Below, in pieces: positions 35,499-44,571 of a stretch of 64,000 nucleotides of DNA (its first letter is position 1; every line of letters starts with the position of its first letter). A model generated the notes under the pieces. The model did not search any database, was not told the DNA's origin, and worked only from the letters and a program-made list of their open reading frames with translations. The stretch is from contig JAJEKV010000022.1 in the NCBI GenBank assembly GCA_021234155.1, forward strand, positions 4,919,852-4,983,851, read 5' to 3'. This stretch comes from Isoetes taiwanensis. Lineage: Eukaryota; Streptophyta; Lycopodiopsida; Isoetales; Isoetaceae. The position numbers and the translations under genes were made by a program.

Positions 35499-36460
35499 GA
35501 GAGCAGGCGGCAAAATGAATGGGGCGAGTGCTCTTTCGCGCGGTCTGCTGTGGAGGCATGCACAGATGGGCCTGAGGATGAAGGCATAGGCCTCATAGAC
35601 GTCAGTGTTACCACAGGTGTGGCGGAGCAGGATGCACCCCCAGAGTTCTATGACATGCTGATTAGATTCTGTGAGGAGGACTGTGTGGCAGGTGCTGTTG
35701 CAGCGGAGAGGGGGAGTGATCTAGATCACCTGCATTACCAGTGTGTGTTTAGGCTAGCTCTGAAGTCCCCTAGAGTAGTCAATTTGGCCATGAAGCGCAG
35801 GTTTGGGTGGGGAGCTAAGAAGCCTGTGGGGGTTGTCCTTGTGTGCAAGGCATTAAGGAATACGAAGCTCCATTGTTTTGAGGGGCTCATAGGGTATTGC
35901 ATGAAGGATATGGGGAAGCCCCACTTCAAGCTGCACACAAAGAATGTTTCGGAGCGCCAATTGGAGATGGGGAAGGACACATACTTCTTTGTATGGTGCG
36001 AGGGACATTAAGCATGTGGTAGTTCTGGATAACAGAAACCTGTTGGGAAGGGCTCTTCATTTCGTAAACTATCATGGTGGAAGGCAACTGAGCTCTAGTC
36101 TTGTATACACAATCACTAGGATGCTTAGAACCGGGAAATTTGTGTTGTCTACTAGCTGGATCCTTCCTTCTAATACTGCCTTTATCTCTGAGCATAGGGT
36201 CAAGGCCAAGGCATCGACAATGAACCCCAGTGGCGTTATAGCGATGTTAGATGTGTGTTGTATGGGATCCCTGTTGGGATGGAGCCCATTCAGCGGATTA
36301 GGCGAGGGGTAGGAAAAGATCTTTGGGGCCGCTGCCACGGAGACATGGATGAGAATTTTGTGGAAGGGGAGGATGCTGAATTCAGACCCGAGGCTGTTGG
36401 GGACATGCCTGGCACTGACTTCATCCCTCTTGACACAACAGATTACACAATGGCAATTGG
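35499..36460 (+). pseudogene. Helicase-less HUH Rep endonuclease (Replitron-/CRESS-like), frameshifted
   Basis: The main frame (open from 35499; first good codon near 35550) carries VAAERGSDLDHLHYQCVF with the HUH pair at 35727-35735. Fifty-six residues later comes GYCMKDMGKPHF, a Y-x-x-K nicking motif with the tyrosine at 35895. This order and spacing match single-tyrosine Rep endonucleases, which nick single-stranded DNA and bind its 5' end covalently. LIDVSVTTG near the start may be motif I. A shift near 35990 leads into IKHVVVLDNRNLLGRALHF, and another near 36225 leads into QWRYSDVRCVLYGIPVG, continuing to DYTMAIG at 36460. No Walker helicase follows, unlike geminivirus or circovirus Reps and Helitrons. 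Replitrons, known from algae and other eukaryotes, share this helicase-less plan. An integrated viral Rep relic is the alternative. Confidence 0.6.
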
Positions 36461-36534
36461 GTGACTTGTGGGGGCTGCCTGCAACTCTTGTACATATGTC
36501 TTTGTTTGCTTTGATTTTGTATCTTTCTTTGCAG
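36461..36534 (+). other. Candidate intron in the Rep-like gene
   Basis: The frame reaching 36460 hits TGA inside GGGTGACTTG. From 36461 the sequence has a GT donor, a T-rich tract (TTTTGTATCTTTCTTTGCAG) and an AG at 36534, a good plant acceptor. Splicing continues the frame as YYAWNRDGSCWYGGWEWGS. The intron would be 74 bp, which is normal for plants. Confidence 0.5.
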
Positions 36535-37117
36535 TTACTATGCCTGGAATAGAGATGGATCGTGCTGGTATGGAGGTTGGGAATGGGGCTCTTTGATGCT
36601 TGTGATCTGCTTACTGTTGGGATGAGGCCAGCTGATGGCGTCATTAACATTGAAAGTGATGAGGAGGGCCCATCTTCCCCTCCGCACAGACCTGCTGCTC
36701 CCGGGCCAAGTGTCCATGATGTAATTCACAATGCTGCCCCCTCTCCTGTTGTCTTCTCTCCGAACAGGGAGCGTGTGCAGGTGGCTCTGGATGTTGTGGC
36801 AAGTGTTGTTAACATTAACACGCTGGCGGAGTCCGCCTGCACTGTCCGGGTTGCTTAGGATGCAGCTTGGGAGGCTCTTTGCAGCATTGGAGGAGGCCGT
36901 GTCTCATATGGAATGGGAAGAGGTGGAGGTCACCACTGATGAACGGCAGCATATGCGGGCGCATATGAACCTTGCGCGGGCTCTTCTTCTCAGGGAATTG
37001 CGCCGTATTGATGCATTGGCCGACGCGTCACAACGCCGCTGTCATGAACAACAACTAGAGTGTGTCATTTGCTTGGTCTGTTTGCTTACTGTGTGCTTTG
37101 TGTGTGGCAGGTCGTAG
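36535..37117 (+). pseudogene. C-terminal part of the Rep-like gene (acidic/proline-rich, then helical)
   Basis: After the candidate intron the frame reads YYAWNRDGSCWYGGWEWGS. A one-base shift then gives LTVGMRPADGVINIESDEEG and a Ser/Pro-rich linker (SSPPHRPAAPGPSV). A further shift near 36850 leads to LGRLFAALEEAVSHMEWEEV and LARALLLRELRRIDALADAS, a long amphipathic helix, with the stop at 37115. The linker-plus-helix tail is not a known catalytic domain. It probably belongs to the Rep-like protein, since direction and spacing are continuous. Confidence 0.4.
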
Positions 37118-37339
37118 GAATGAGAAAAGGGAAAAAAAAGTGAAAAACATGGAAAAAGGCTCGCCAAATGGACTGCAGGTCAGCCAAAAAATGCTTGTCT
37201 TTGCTTGGTAAAACCAGATTTGTGCCTTGTTTGGCTTCATGGCATTGAATGTTGAAGAGAAAAAACTGAAAAACCCAAAAAACTCATGAGAAAACATGGT
37301 GTGCTTGCATATGCATCTGCATGGGAATAGCCCCTGCCC

Positions 37340-37400
37340 TTTAAGGCGGGCGGATCGCTTTGAGCTGCGCCTTTGATCAGCGAGGGTTCGAATCCCCAGT
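37340..37400 (+). other. tRNA-like / Pol III B-box sequence
   Basis: GAGGGTTCGAATCCCCAG near 37384 contains GGTTCGAATCC, an exact B-box and T-loop. Upstream GC-rich text (GGCGGGCGGATCGC, GCTGCGCC) does not fold into a convincing D arm and anticodon arm, and the T stem has only three good pairs. It could be a tRNA pseudogene or SINE head. Confidence 0.3.
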
Positions 37401-37789
37401 CTGTGTCCTCTTCGCCTTAGTCTTCCAGCCTCCTACAGAACATGTAGCTTTTTCTTATATACGCTTGTCTATTTTAAGAGCCAGGCTTATTTTGGTGTTC
37501 TAATTTGGGGCCCATGCACAAGTATCTGCTGCTGCAGTAATATGGTCCACAGGTTTTGTGGCTTAAGCCATTATGTTTTCGCTGCTGTAAGAAATTAGCT
37601 TCTGATTCTTCAAACATGCCAATGCACGCATTGGTTATAAGGAATATTTCCAGCTGGTTTTGTTCTTAGTTCATTTTTCATTTACATTAAGCCTAACTTG
37701 CGGACTTAAGTTGTCACTCGAGGTCATCATATCAGGTAAACTCTTAATCTTTATGAACGGAATTGGCCTGCAGTGTGACAGTGTTTCTT

Positions 37790-38279
37790 ATTGTACAGTA
37801 GGGAGTTTTGGCTGCATTGCTATGTGCCCAATCCGGAGCTTGTGGCAGAAGCCCCATTGGAGATGGTTTTAGAAGCTTCAGCCGTTCCTGCTTTAGTGAA
37901 GCCAGCAGGGCCAGTTGCTATCTTGGGGTCAAAATCACATTTAAATTACTGCCAATGGATGTCAAGGGGCCCTTGAAAATAGAGCCACATCAGCGTTTGA
38001 CCCCATTGCGCAATGACGTGTACGCATGGGATCGCACTAGAGGGCATATACCTCAGAATATTCCCATATCTGACGGTGGTCAATTGACTAGAGCATCCAT
38101 CTGCGATAATGAAGATTTACAGGAGGAACCGATGGCTATAGGTTTTACCTTTTATCCGTTTTGCTGTATTTGTAAATCACATTTTTATCTATTGGTTTTA
38201 GAGATCGGTAGAACAGTAGCCATAATCGCTGGTGATAAGCCTGCAAAAGATGTCTCAGAATACTTCCACCAATGTCCTG
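37790..38279 (+). pseudogene. Putative host-gene exons next to the retrotransposon
   Basis: After TTATTGTACAG the frame reads SREFWLHCYVPNPELVAEAP and on to PAGPVAILG. A shift near 37925 continues as VKITFKLLPMDVKGPLKIEP and DVYAWDRTRGHIPQNIPISD. A 60-bp segment at 38142-38201 has GT and TTTTAG ends and could be a small intron, although it is also open in frame. The text then reads EIGRTVAIIAGDKPAKDVSE. CCTG|GTGAG at 38279-38281 would be a donor, which would put the 13-kb retrotransposon in the following intron. I recognise no family. The exon phase does not match the candidate exon at 51640 cleanly, so this is tentative. Confidence 0.35.
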
Positions 38280-38415
38280 GTGAGATCTCTTCGACCTCCT
38301 CATAGCGGGTGCCTTATTCAATTTGGGGAATTACCAAATCTAAATTGCGTTCAGCTACTTCAATCCATAGGATGCATCTTTGTTCCCTTGAACACATTGT
38401 GTCAAGTATTATTGC

Positions 38416-40036
38416 TGTGACGTTCCACGTATTCATACGGTAGTATCTATACGTACGTCACCCCCCCTAAAGGTACGCCTCCATGGGGTTACTCTAAAAG
38501 GGATTAAATTAGCTATGCTAATTTAACCATTAAAGATAATAACCTATAACTTAGGGAATTAAGGACTAAATAGGATTAATTAGACTAATTACTGTTTTGG
38601 GAAGGCGCCACCTGGCCCAATCGATTGGCCAGCATGGGGATTTCCAAATTAGGCTGTCAACCTGATCCCTATCCCTGTTTTGACTCCCTCAATTCGCCCA
38701 AAGAAGGAGCAGGAGCTGAGCGCCATCATACCAAGCAGAGCACCACCATACCAAGTAGCACCTGTGAAGCAGAAGCTGAACCCCCAAGACCCAAGAGATG
38801 GAAGCACCCCATGGTAACGAGTCCAGCCAGAACTCAGGTGGGTGGCTAGGATAGCCTGTGAATTCTAGATAGCGCCCCTATTGGGCCTTGGTTGTGTTCG
38901 TTTCTCTGTTCTCTTTGTGTTTCAATCATAGGAACTAACCCTTGGTTGTAAAGGTAAGTTCTCTTTATATTTGATTCTGGTTTTGCTCTGAAAGGATGGA
39001 TTGTTAGTTCTTTGTCTAGTATTACTCTGAAATGGGGGAATTACGGGGGGTAGAGACCTCTGAGCCATGTATTGTAGTATGCTCCTAGATAGCGCCCTGT
39101 AGAGTCCCATTAATTGCGGCCTGTGCACAAGAGCCCACCGGGTCTTAGATGCTATGGACTGGCTTAGCACCAGACAAGGAACACAGTGGTGAAGTGGGGG
39201 TGGGGTCTTGCACGAACATAAAAGGCTCCTGAGACTCCTACAGTGGGCTAGGCCTAATAGCCGGCCAGCGAGCTAGGCGCGAGCCGGGCCGGGTATGGGT
39301 CTGACACTCCCTGGGTACAGAGGTGTGACCCGCATGGGGCATCCTGTACTTTGAGTAGATTTAGGGTGAGTAAGTCGGGTACGGATGCGGGGGTCGCTGA
39401 TGCGGCACGTATTCTCTAGCTCACCCATGGAACCACTGTGATTCTGGAAGGGGGCCTTCCCCGCCCGCCTCATCGGACCAGAGTCATGAACACGAGTAGG
39501 CTCAAAGGGTGATACCTTGAACCTGCGTCTCCGGAAGGCTATAGCGAAGCCATAGCGTGAATTGACCCATCTGCAAAGTGTGCACAGGAGGGGCGGATGG
39601 AGTGGACAACCCTAGCCGATGTTCTATGCCAGCCAACGCCATGCCAAGACTCGGTCTGCTGATCTCTCGAGGCCCAGCCGTCAGTCGATCCTCACTGGAG
39701 TCTGAGCCGGGGTAGAACCTGGGGTTTGGGGTGTTTTCTTAGTTTTAGATACATATTCTTTGCCGTTGGTATGTGGATGGATGCGCTACCCTTCGGGGTG
39801 GTTATTTATATGTGATTTATGCTGTGTGCTAACCCTCTGTATTCATGCTTCCGCGACGTAGGAGTCCCATTGAAGGCGTGGGCCGAATGACCCCTTCGTG
39901 TCCTTCTTTCGGGCATCATTTCATAGATGGCCCGAAATAGACGTAGGGCCCTGCTCATGGCCAGTTGGTTGCCATGGGAGGGGAAAGTCCCCGTATGTAT
40001 ACGGCTGGGTGTCGTATATATTCAGGGAGCGTCACA
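38416..40036 (+). repeat. 5' LTR of the chromovirus
   Basis: This 1,621-bp repeat is nearly identical to the 3' LTR. Differences are a few substitutions plus clustered small indels near 39290-39310, 39450-39500 and 39520-39540. TTCTCTTTATATTTG near 38958 may act as the TATA region. ORFs inside it (for example 38625-38849) are incidental. Confidence 0.97.
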
Positions 40037-40037
40037 G

Positions 40038-40049
40038 TGGTATCAGAGC
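40038..40049 (+). promoter_or_regulatory. Primer binding site, initiator Met tRNA
   Basis: TGGTATCAGAGC follows the LTR after one base. It is complementary to the 3' end of plant initiator methionine tRNA and is the usual minus-strand primer site of plant Ty1/copia and many Ty3/gypsy elements. Confidence 0.95.
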
Positions 40050-40351
40050 CGTGATTTCGGTTGCTCGAAATCATAGCACTGGCCAAACACTAACTCGTAG
40101 CACGGTAGTTAGGAGGAGGCTAAGTTAATGTGTTGTTAGTCCTCTTTGATGTTTGGCTCGGTGTTAGGTTAAATTAAGAAATTGTAGCTTTAAAGAGGAT
40201 AGGGCGACTGCAAGACCCAAGATTGGGAGCATTGTAAATGTCAGTGGGTGGCTCAGATGACAGAGCAGGTGCGTCCATTGGATCGGACATACTCAAATTA
40301 CCCTAGAACGGTCGTCTCTAGGCGAAAAATGGTCAAGGGCAGGCCCAAAAA

Positions 40352-40560
40352 CCAACTCGGGCGCCGCTTGCTTTTTGTCGCCTTGCAGTCACGGTAGAAG
40401 AGCCGAAAATGCAGTCGGCGCCCGACCAGTCAGACCCGAGTCAACGCGGGCCCGCCAGGTCAACTCGGGCGCCGCTTGCTTTTCGACGACCCCCAGTCGG
40501 GGCGGGAGCACGTATAATGCAGCCGGCGCCCGACCGTATGTCTCGCGTATTTCCGCCGTA
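40352..40560 (+). repeat. Duplicated GC-rich leader hairpins (108-bp period)
   Basis: CAACTCGGGCGCCGCTTGCT occurs at 40353 and 40461. In each copy TCGGGCGCCG (40357-40366; 40465-40474) is followed about 50 bases later by its exact reverse complement CGGCGCCCGA (40416-40425; 40524-40533). Each copy can thus form a 10-bp stem, and GGCGCC itself is palindromic. The position downstream of the primer site is where packaging and dimer-linkage signals lie in retroelements. Confidence 0.8.
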
Positions 40561-40826
40561 TAATTGTTTTATACTAATAAAAATTTAAAAGTTAATAGGA
40601 AAATTTTTAAATTTCAAAAGTTAACCGGCCGTTTAAAAAAAAAATTCTTCTTGTCATTTGCTTTTGCTTTGCCCTCAGCGCCTTCGACCGCCAGAGCCGC
40701 TGCCCGCCATCGCCACCGGTCTTGAAGTTGCTTCGTCACCCTTGTGTCCCGAGAGAAACCCCAAACTCCTTTGCAGCCTTTTTGCCACCACAATCGATCG
40801 CTCTCCTAGACCTTACTGCCACAGCT

Positions 40827-41717
40827 ATGGCTAATACCAAGAGCGCCCCGGACCCATCTACTTTGAGCATAGTGGAGATTTACGCCATGATCGCCAAGCA
40901 CATGGCTACAGACCCGGCCTTTATTGACATACTTCTGGATGAGCTAGTAAATAGGTTTGAGAACAACGATAGGATTCCCTATCCTATCTATCACTTCTCA
41001 GAGCCATTCCTGATCCGGCTGAACCTTCGCCAGCTCTCCTATACCATTGTTGAGCAACCTGACATGGTCATGATGCTCATTAAATTCTATCCTCCCGAGC
41101 AGGAAGGCCATACCGAGGAGGAAGACATCAGGATGGAGGCCGACCGTGTCAGGGGTTTGGCCAGAGAGGATGATCATCGGGAGATTGAGCGGGCAGATAC
41201 GGCAGCCCGGGGAAGGGAATACAGGTACCTCGGCGACGGCTTTGCCGTCATCGATGGCAGGGCCATTGAGGTTCCCCCATACCGCTGGCATGAGGACTCC
41301 AGCAGTTTTATATGGGGAGAAATCCCCGATATCAGCATAGACTATCTGACAACCATTCAGATAGACATGGGTCTGCGACCACAGCGGTACCAGGCTGAGC
41401 TTCTTCGCCGAAGCGCAGCCCAACTTTTTGCTCAGGTTCAAGAAGACCTGAGGAGAGCCCGGGAGGAACGGGAGAGGCTGGAACAGGAGGAGAAGGCTCG
41501 GCAGGAACAGCTGAACCCACAGGACGGGGGAGCGTCGGGAAGTGGGCCAGGCCCAATCCCGACGCATGTGACCATTAAGCACCGAAGGAAGGGCATAGCC
41601 CGAAAGACCGGCAGTCAGTATAAAGAGAAGCTAAAGACTGTCGGGGCCTTTGGTAAGAAGGCGAAGCCCGACGGAGGCGCTAGCCGGGTGGATAGCTCCC
41701 CCACCGTTGTTAGCTAA
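40827..41717 (+). CDS. Extra ORF A of the chromovirus, unknown function
   Basis: I start it at ATG 40827 (GCTATGGCT, a good plant context; MANTKSAPDPSTLSIVEIYA), giving 296 residues. The upstream part of the open frame has no ATG. Residues 1-95 look globular (IAKHMATDPAFIDILLDELV, PYPIYHFSEPFLIRLNLRQL). An acidic linker follows, and then a charged helix (ELLRRSAAQLFAQVQEDLRR to EEKARQEQL) that should form a coiled coil. The C-terminus is basic (IKHRRKGIARKTGSQYKEKL, GKKAKPDGGAS) and resembles a histone-type tail. It stops 92 bases before the histone H3 core. With two indels it would fuse in frame with that domain, so ORF A may be the N-terminal part of an H3-fusion protein. No known domain recognised. 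Confidence 0.6.
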   Translation: MANTKSAPDPSTLSIVEIYAMIAKHMATDPAFIDILLDELVNRFENNDRIPYPIYHFSEPFLIRLNLRQLSYTIVEQPDMVMMLIKFYPPEQEGHTEEEDIRMEADRVRGLAREDDHREIERADTAARGREYRYLGDGFAVIDGRAIEVPPYRWHEDSSSFIWGEIPDISIDYLTTIQIDMGLRPQRYQAELLRRSAAQLFAQVQEDLRRAREERERLEQEEKARQEQLNPQDGGASGSGPGPIPTHVTIKHRRKGIARKTGSQYKEKLKTVGAFGKKAKPDGGASRVDSSPTVVS

Positions 41718-42069
41718 GACGTGTTGCCAACACCGACGGGCCGCTTACAAAACCTGCCCCACGTAGGAAGCCTCACACCGTACGACCCGTGGTATCGCGG
41801 GCTTTGGCGAAATCCGCAAGTTCCAGAAGTCCACACAGCTTCTGATCCGGAAGCTACCCTTCCAGAGGCTGGTACGGGAGATCGCGCAGCAGTTCAAGAC
41901 CGACCTCCGTTTCCAGACCTTTGCAATTTTGGCACTCCAAGAGGCCGCTGAAGCCTACTTGGTGGCACTTTTTGGTGACGCCAATCTTTGCGCAATTCAC
42001 GCAAAGAGGGTAACCATAATGCCTAAGGATTTAGCCCTCGCCCGCAGGATTCGGGGGGAGCATCCTTAG
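41714..42069 (+). pseudogene. Histone H3-like gene inside the retrotransposon
   Basis: From 41809 to the TAG at 42067 the frame is open for 86 codons and reads as a histone H3 fold. It runs [56 protein letters not shown], then [20 protein letters not shown] and RGEHP. This covers the end of the alpha-N helix and all three core helices to the natural C-terminus. About ten to fifteen residues differ from canonical plant H3 (for example FQTFAIL for the usual FQSSAV or FQSHAVL, FGDAN for FEDTN). There is no loop-1 insertion as in many centromeric H3s. The alpha-N start and tail (41714-41808) are legible only by shifting frame: [18 protein letters not shown], then an RP, sit where H3 has its tail and KKPHRYRPG. 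No ATG lies upstream in frame. AATAAA is at 42116 and an A17 run at 42165-42181. It could be an active cargo domain fused to ORF A or a retrocopied H3. Confidence 0.9.
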
Positions 42070-42213
42070 CATATGTTGCGGGCCTCCGCATTGTAAATAT
42101 TCCTTTTTGGTATTTAATAAAAACTCTTTTTTTTTTCCATTATTTATTTCATTTTGTATTAGGGAAAAAAAAAAAAAAAAACTTATTTATTTTGTGTTAA
42201 ATATGAAACAATG

Positions 42214-42223
42214 CTGACGTCAG
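42214..42223. promoter_or_regulatory. Palindromic TGACGTCA (bZIP/as-1-type) element upstream of ORF B
   Basis: CTGACGTCAG is a perfect palindrome containing TGACGTCA, the optimal site of TGA-type plant bZIP factors. It lies 40 bp before the ATG of ORF B and just after the polyadenylation-like end of the H3 gene. ORF B may therefore have its own promoter. A chance match is possible. Confidence 0.45.
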
Positions 42224-42261
42224 CCTAACTAAAAGGGGTTAAAAAGGGACTTTTAAAGTTC

Positions 42262-43658
42262 ATGGCTGCCGCCGACCTTGTCGCCTGGTACCATGACGGA
42301 GAGCAATGGGATCCGCAAGTCCCTTTCGACCTGCTGCGACCTTTGCTATGCCAACGCCTAAATCTCCTCGCCAATATGCAGAGGCACCCGGATTACGCCG
42401 GATTCTTCGACTTCTACATGGAGGAAATGCTTCCTCTGTGTATTCCTCTTGGGGATCCTCCCCACCAGACCGGAGCCGGAGGTAGTCCGGGAGATGTTAG
42501 GCGGAGACACCCATGCTTATGATGTCCTGAAGGGGAAGTCCGATGGGGTAAACACTTGCCTGTGGTCCAAAGATCGTGGCGGCAATATCCGGAAGTTACT
42601 TTTCGCCCTAGCCATCCTCATGGACCAATACGCCGAGGATGAAACTTTGCTCAGAAAAAGGCAACCGCCGAGTCTTCCTCGAGGAGGGGAAGACGAAAGA
42701 CATAGGAATGGGCGAATTTCAGCCTTTGGAAACAAGTAGCGGAGGAGTTGCCACCACGCCGTGAACAAGCTATAGGCTTGTCGATTAGACGGCCTTCCGC
42801 TTATCTATCACCAAGGGCAAGAGTACCTTCTCTTGGATGATATTATCCGGACGATCACATGGTGGCCGGATTTCGGCCGCAAGCGCAAAGACCATGTACT
42901 TTATGAGCTTATGGAGTACCGTATGGACGCATTTCATTGACTTCACTTCTACCGAAGCTTCCTCCGCAGGTGCAGCAGCTGCTCCAGCCCGTCAAGAGAC
43001 CGTAGAGCCGGCGGAGACTCTATTACGTCTTCGGGACTTCGTGATGCAGGAGCCGGCCTCGCAGCCTTCACCGGATGCCTTCACGGCTATGGGACCTCAC
43101 GTCCCAAACATCAACATGGTTGAGGTCCCCTCCGACTCAGATGACGAGGGAGAGGATTTATATCATAATCCTGCGCATACGAAGGAGGAGCAACAGGAAC
43201 TTAGGGAGGAAGAAGTCCCTATGGATTTGGATAAGGAAGTGGCTACGTCCGAGACCTCGCAAGGGAAGGTGCTCTGCAACCACCTCACCCGTTTCTTTTT
43301 GTCAGCCTTCCGACAGGGGCAAGTCCTCTTTATAGCCCGAGATTTAGGGCCAGAGGCTGAAGCTTCATGGTGGGCCCTCCGTGCTCTCTCTACACTGGCC
43401 GGCCACAAGAAGCTTCCCTATCGTACGTTTACTTATGTACTCGTGCGACGGGATCTTGCCTTGACGGCCTTGGGTCAGGATATTGCGCCTTCGATGAGCA
43501 TGAAGCTCCTCACGGCAGCCCCATTGGCCATTGCCTATCCACCGGAGGTTGCATCTATTGCGGCTGCCACAGTAGACCCCGGGGTGACTCTGCTGCGACA
43601 CCGACCACCTCCACCACCTCCTAGGCCTACGGATGAAGAGGGAGGACCTAGCTCCTAA
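42262..43658 (+). pseudogene. Extra ORF B of the chromovirus, frameshifted, unknown function
   Basis: Starts at ATG 42262 (MAAADLVAWYHDGEQWDPQV). Four or so indels move the text between frames: frame 1 to ~42440, frame 2 to ~42700 (EPEVVREMLGGDTHAYDVLK), another frame near 42800-42930 (LLLDDIIRTITWWPDFGRKR, HVLYELMEYRMDAF), then frame 3 to 43658. Joined, the protein would be about 465 residues. The last part has an acidic stretch (VEVPSDSDDEGEDLYHNPAH), a helical domain (SWWALRALSTLAGHKKLPYR, YVLVRRDLALTALGQDI) and a C-terminal proline run (RHRPPPPPPRPTDEE). I recognise no family. It is transcribed in the same direction as gag. Confidence 0.5.
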
Positions 43659-43844
43659 ACTAATTGTGCTATGGATTTTTATATTGCGTATGATTGTGAA
43701 ATTTTGGTTTGGCAAATGCCTTAGTATGATGTACCTTATTCCCTTATTAAATACAGTTACTGTCTTGATAAGTATAAGTGAATTGTTTTTTTCCATGACG
43801 TCCTCTTCAAAGTATTAGCGTTTAGAATATAGTGGAATTACAAA

Positions 43845-44333
43845 ATGTTCTATATTCATTCCAACTATCTTGCAGAAGAGACCCTTTGGGAATATGAGGA
43901 GAGGATTACCGACATGGTTAGGAGGGATGATCCCGGACCGCCAGAGCAGGACTATGGCCAGAGATATGGTGAATATCCCGAATGGGATGAAGGCTATGAA
44001 ATGGAACCCCCGCCACCAGGAGAACCCTATGATGCTGACAAAGGGTTGGAGATAGTTAACATCCTTAGGGACCGAGCTTTTGAGGACCTGAAACTGACCC
44101 TGTGCCGTACCTGGGACTATTGGAGTATGAGCAGGCACGAGGCTTTCGAGGACGCCAACGACCACCTTTGGCAACTCTTCTATGCTCTGCGGAGGCTTTT
44201 CAATCTTCTCATTGTTAGCCCAACGTGGGAATACCAACCAGTGATTGTCCAAGCCTGGGCACGCTATAAGCTCGTTAGAGCTGTACGGGAGAGTGTCCGC
44301 TACGCGATCCTATACCCCTTCGCGAACCCCTAG
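43845..44333 (+). CDS. Extra ORF C of the chromovirus, unknown function
   Basis: A clean 162-residue ORF beginning at ATG 43845 (MFYIHSNYLAEETLWEYEER). Residues 25-65 are acidic and proline/tyrosine-rich (PEWDEGYEMEPPPPGEPYDA). Residues 70-155 are predicted helical (VNILRDRAFEDLKLTLCRTW, HLWQLFYALRRLFNLLIVSP). No domain recognised. AATAAA at 44471 follows the stop by about 140 bp and precedes gag, suggesting a separate transcript. Similarity in style to ORF B (acidic then helical) hints that they work together, but that is inference. Confidence 0.55.
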   Translation: MFYIHSNYLAEETLWEYEERITDMVRRDDPGPPEQDYGQRYGEYPEWDEGYEMEPPPPGEPYDADKGLEIVNILRDRAFEDLKLTLCRTWDYWSMSRHEAFEDANDHLWQLFYALRRLFNLLIVSPTWEYQPVIVQAWARYKLVRAVRESVRYAILYPFANP

Positions 44334-44571
44334 GCTTGGTCTCTCCAGTTACGTTTTTTTGTTGCTGTTACGCTGTGTGCGAGTAGAACTTTAAAACTTC
44401 CACTGTATCATACCTCCTTTTGTACCAACCCATGTACCAATCAACTTGTTGTTGTACTCAACTTGAATGAAATAAAACATTAGTTTCTGTTTGTATATTT
44501 TCTTGTCACTGTCAGCAAATGTTATCTAAAAGGAATTGTACATTACTGTAAATCTGCTTATACTTTCATGA

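Noticed and set aside
38625-38849. ORFs inside the LTRs (also 50128-50352)
   Set aside because: Present in both LTRs simply because they are copies; the peptide shows no domain.
40998-41582. Minus-strand ORF opposite ORF A
   Set aside because: Shadow of ORF A; no motif and no start context.
41809-42069. Centromeric H3 (CENH3) as the identity of the H3-like gene
   Set aside because: Core helices and loop 1 have canonical H3 length and most residues are canonical; CENH3 is usually far more diverged with a longer loop 1. The odd tail alone is not enough.
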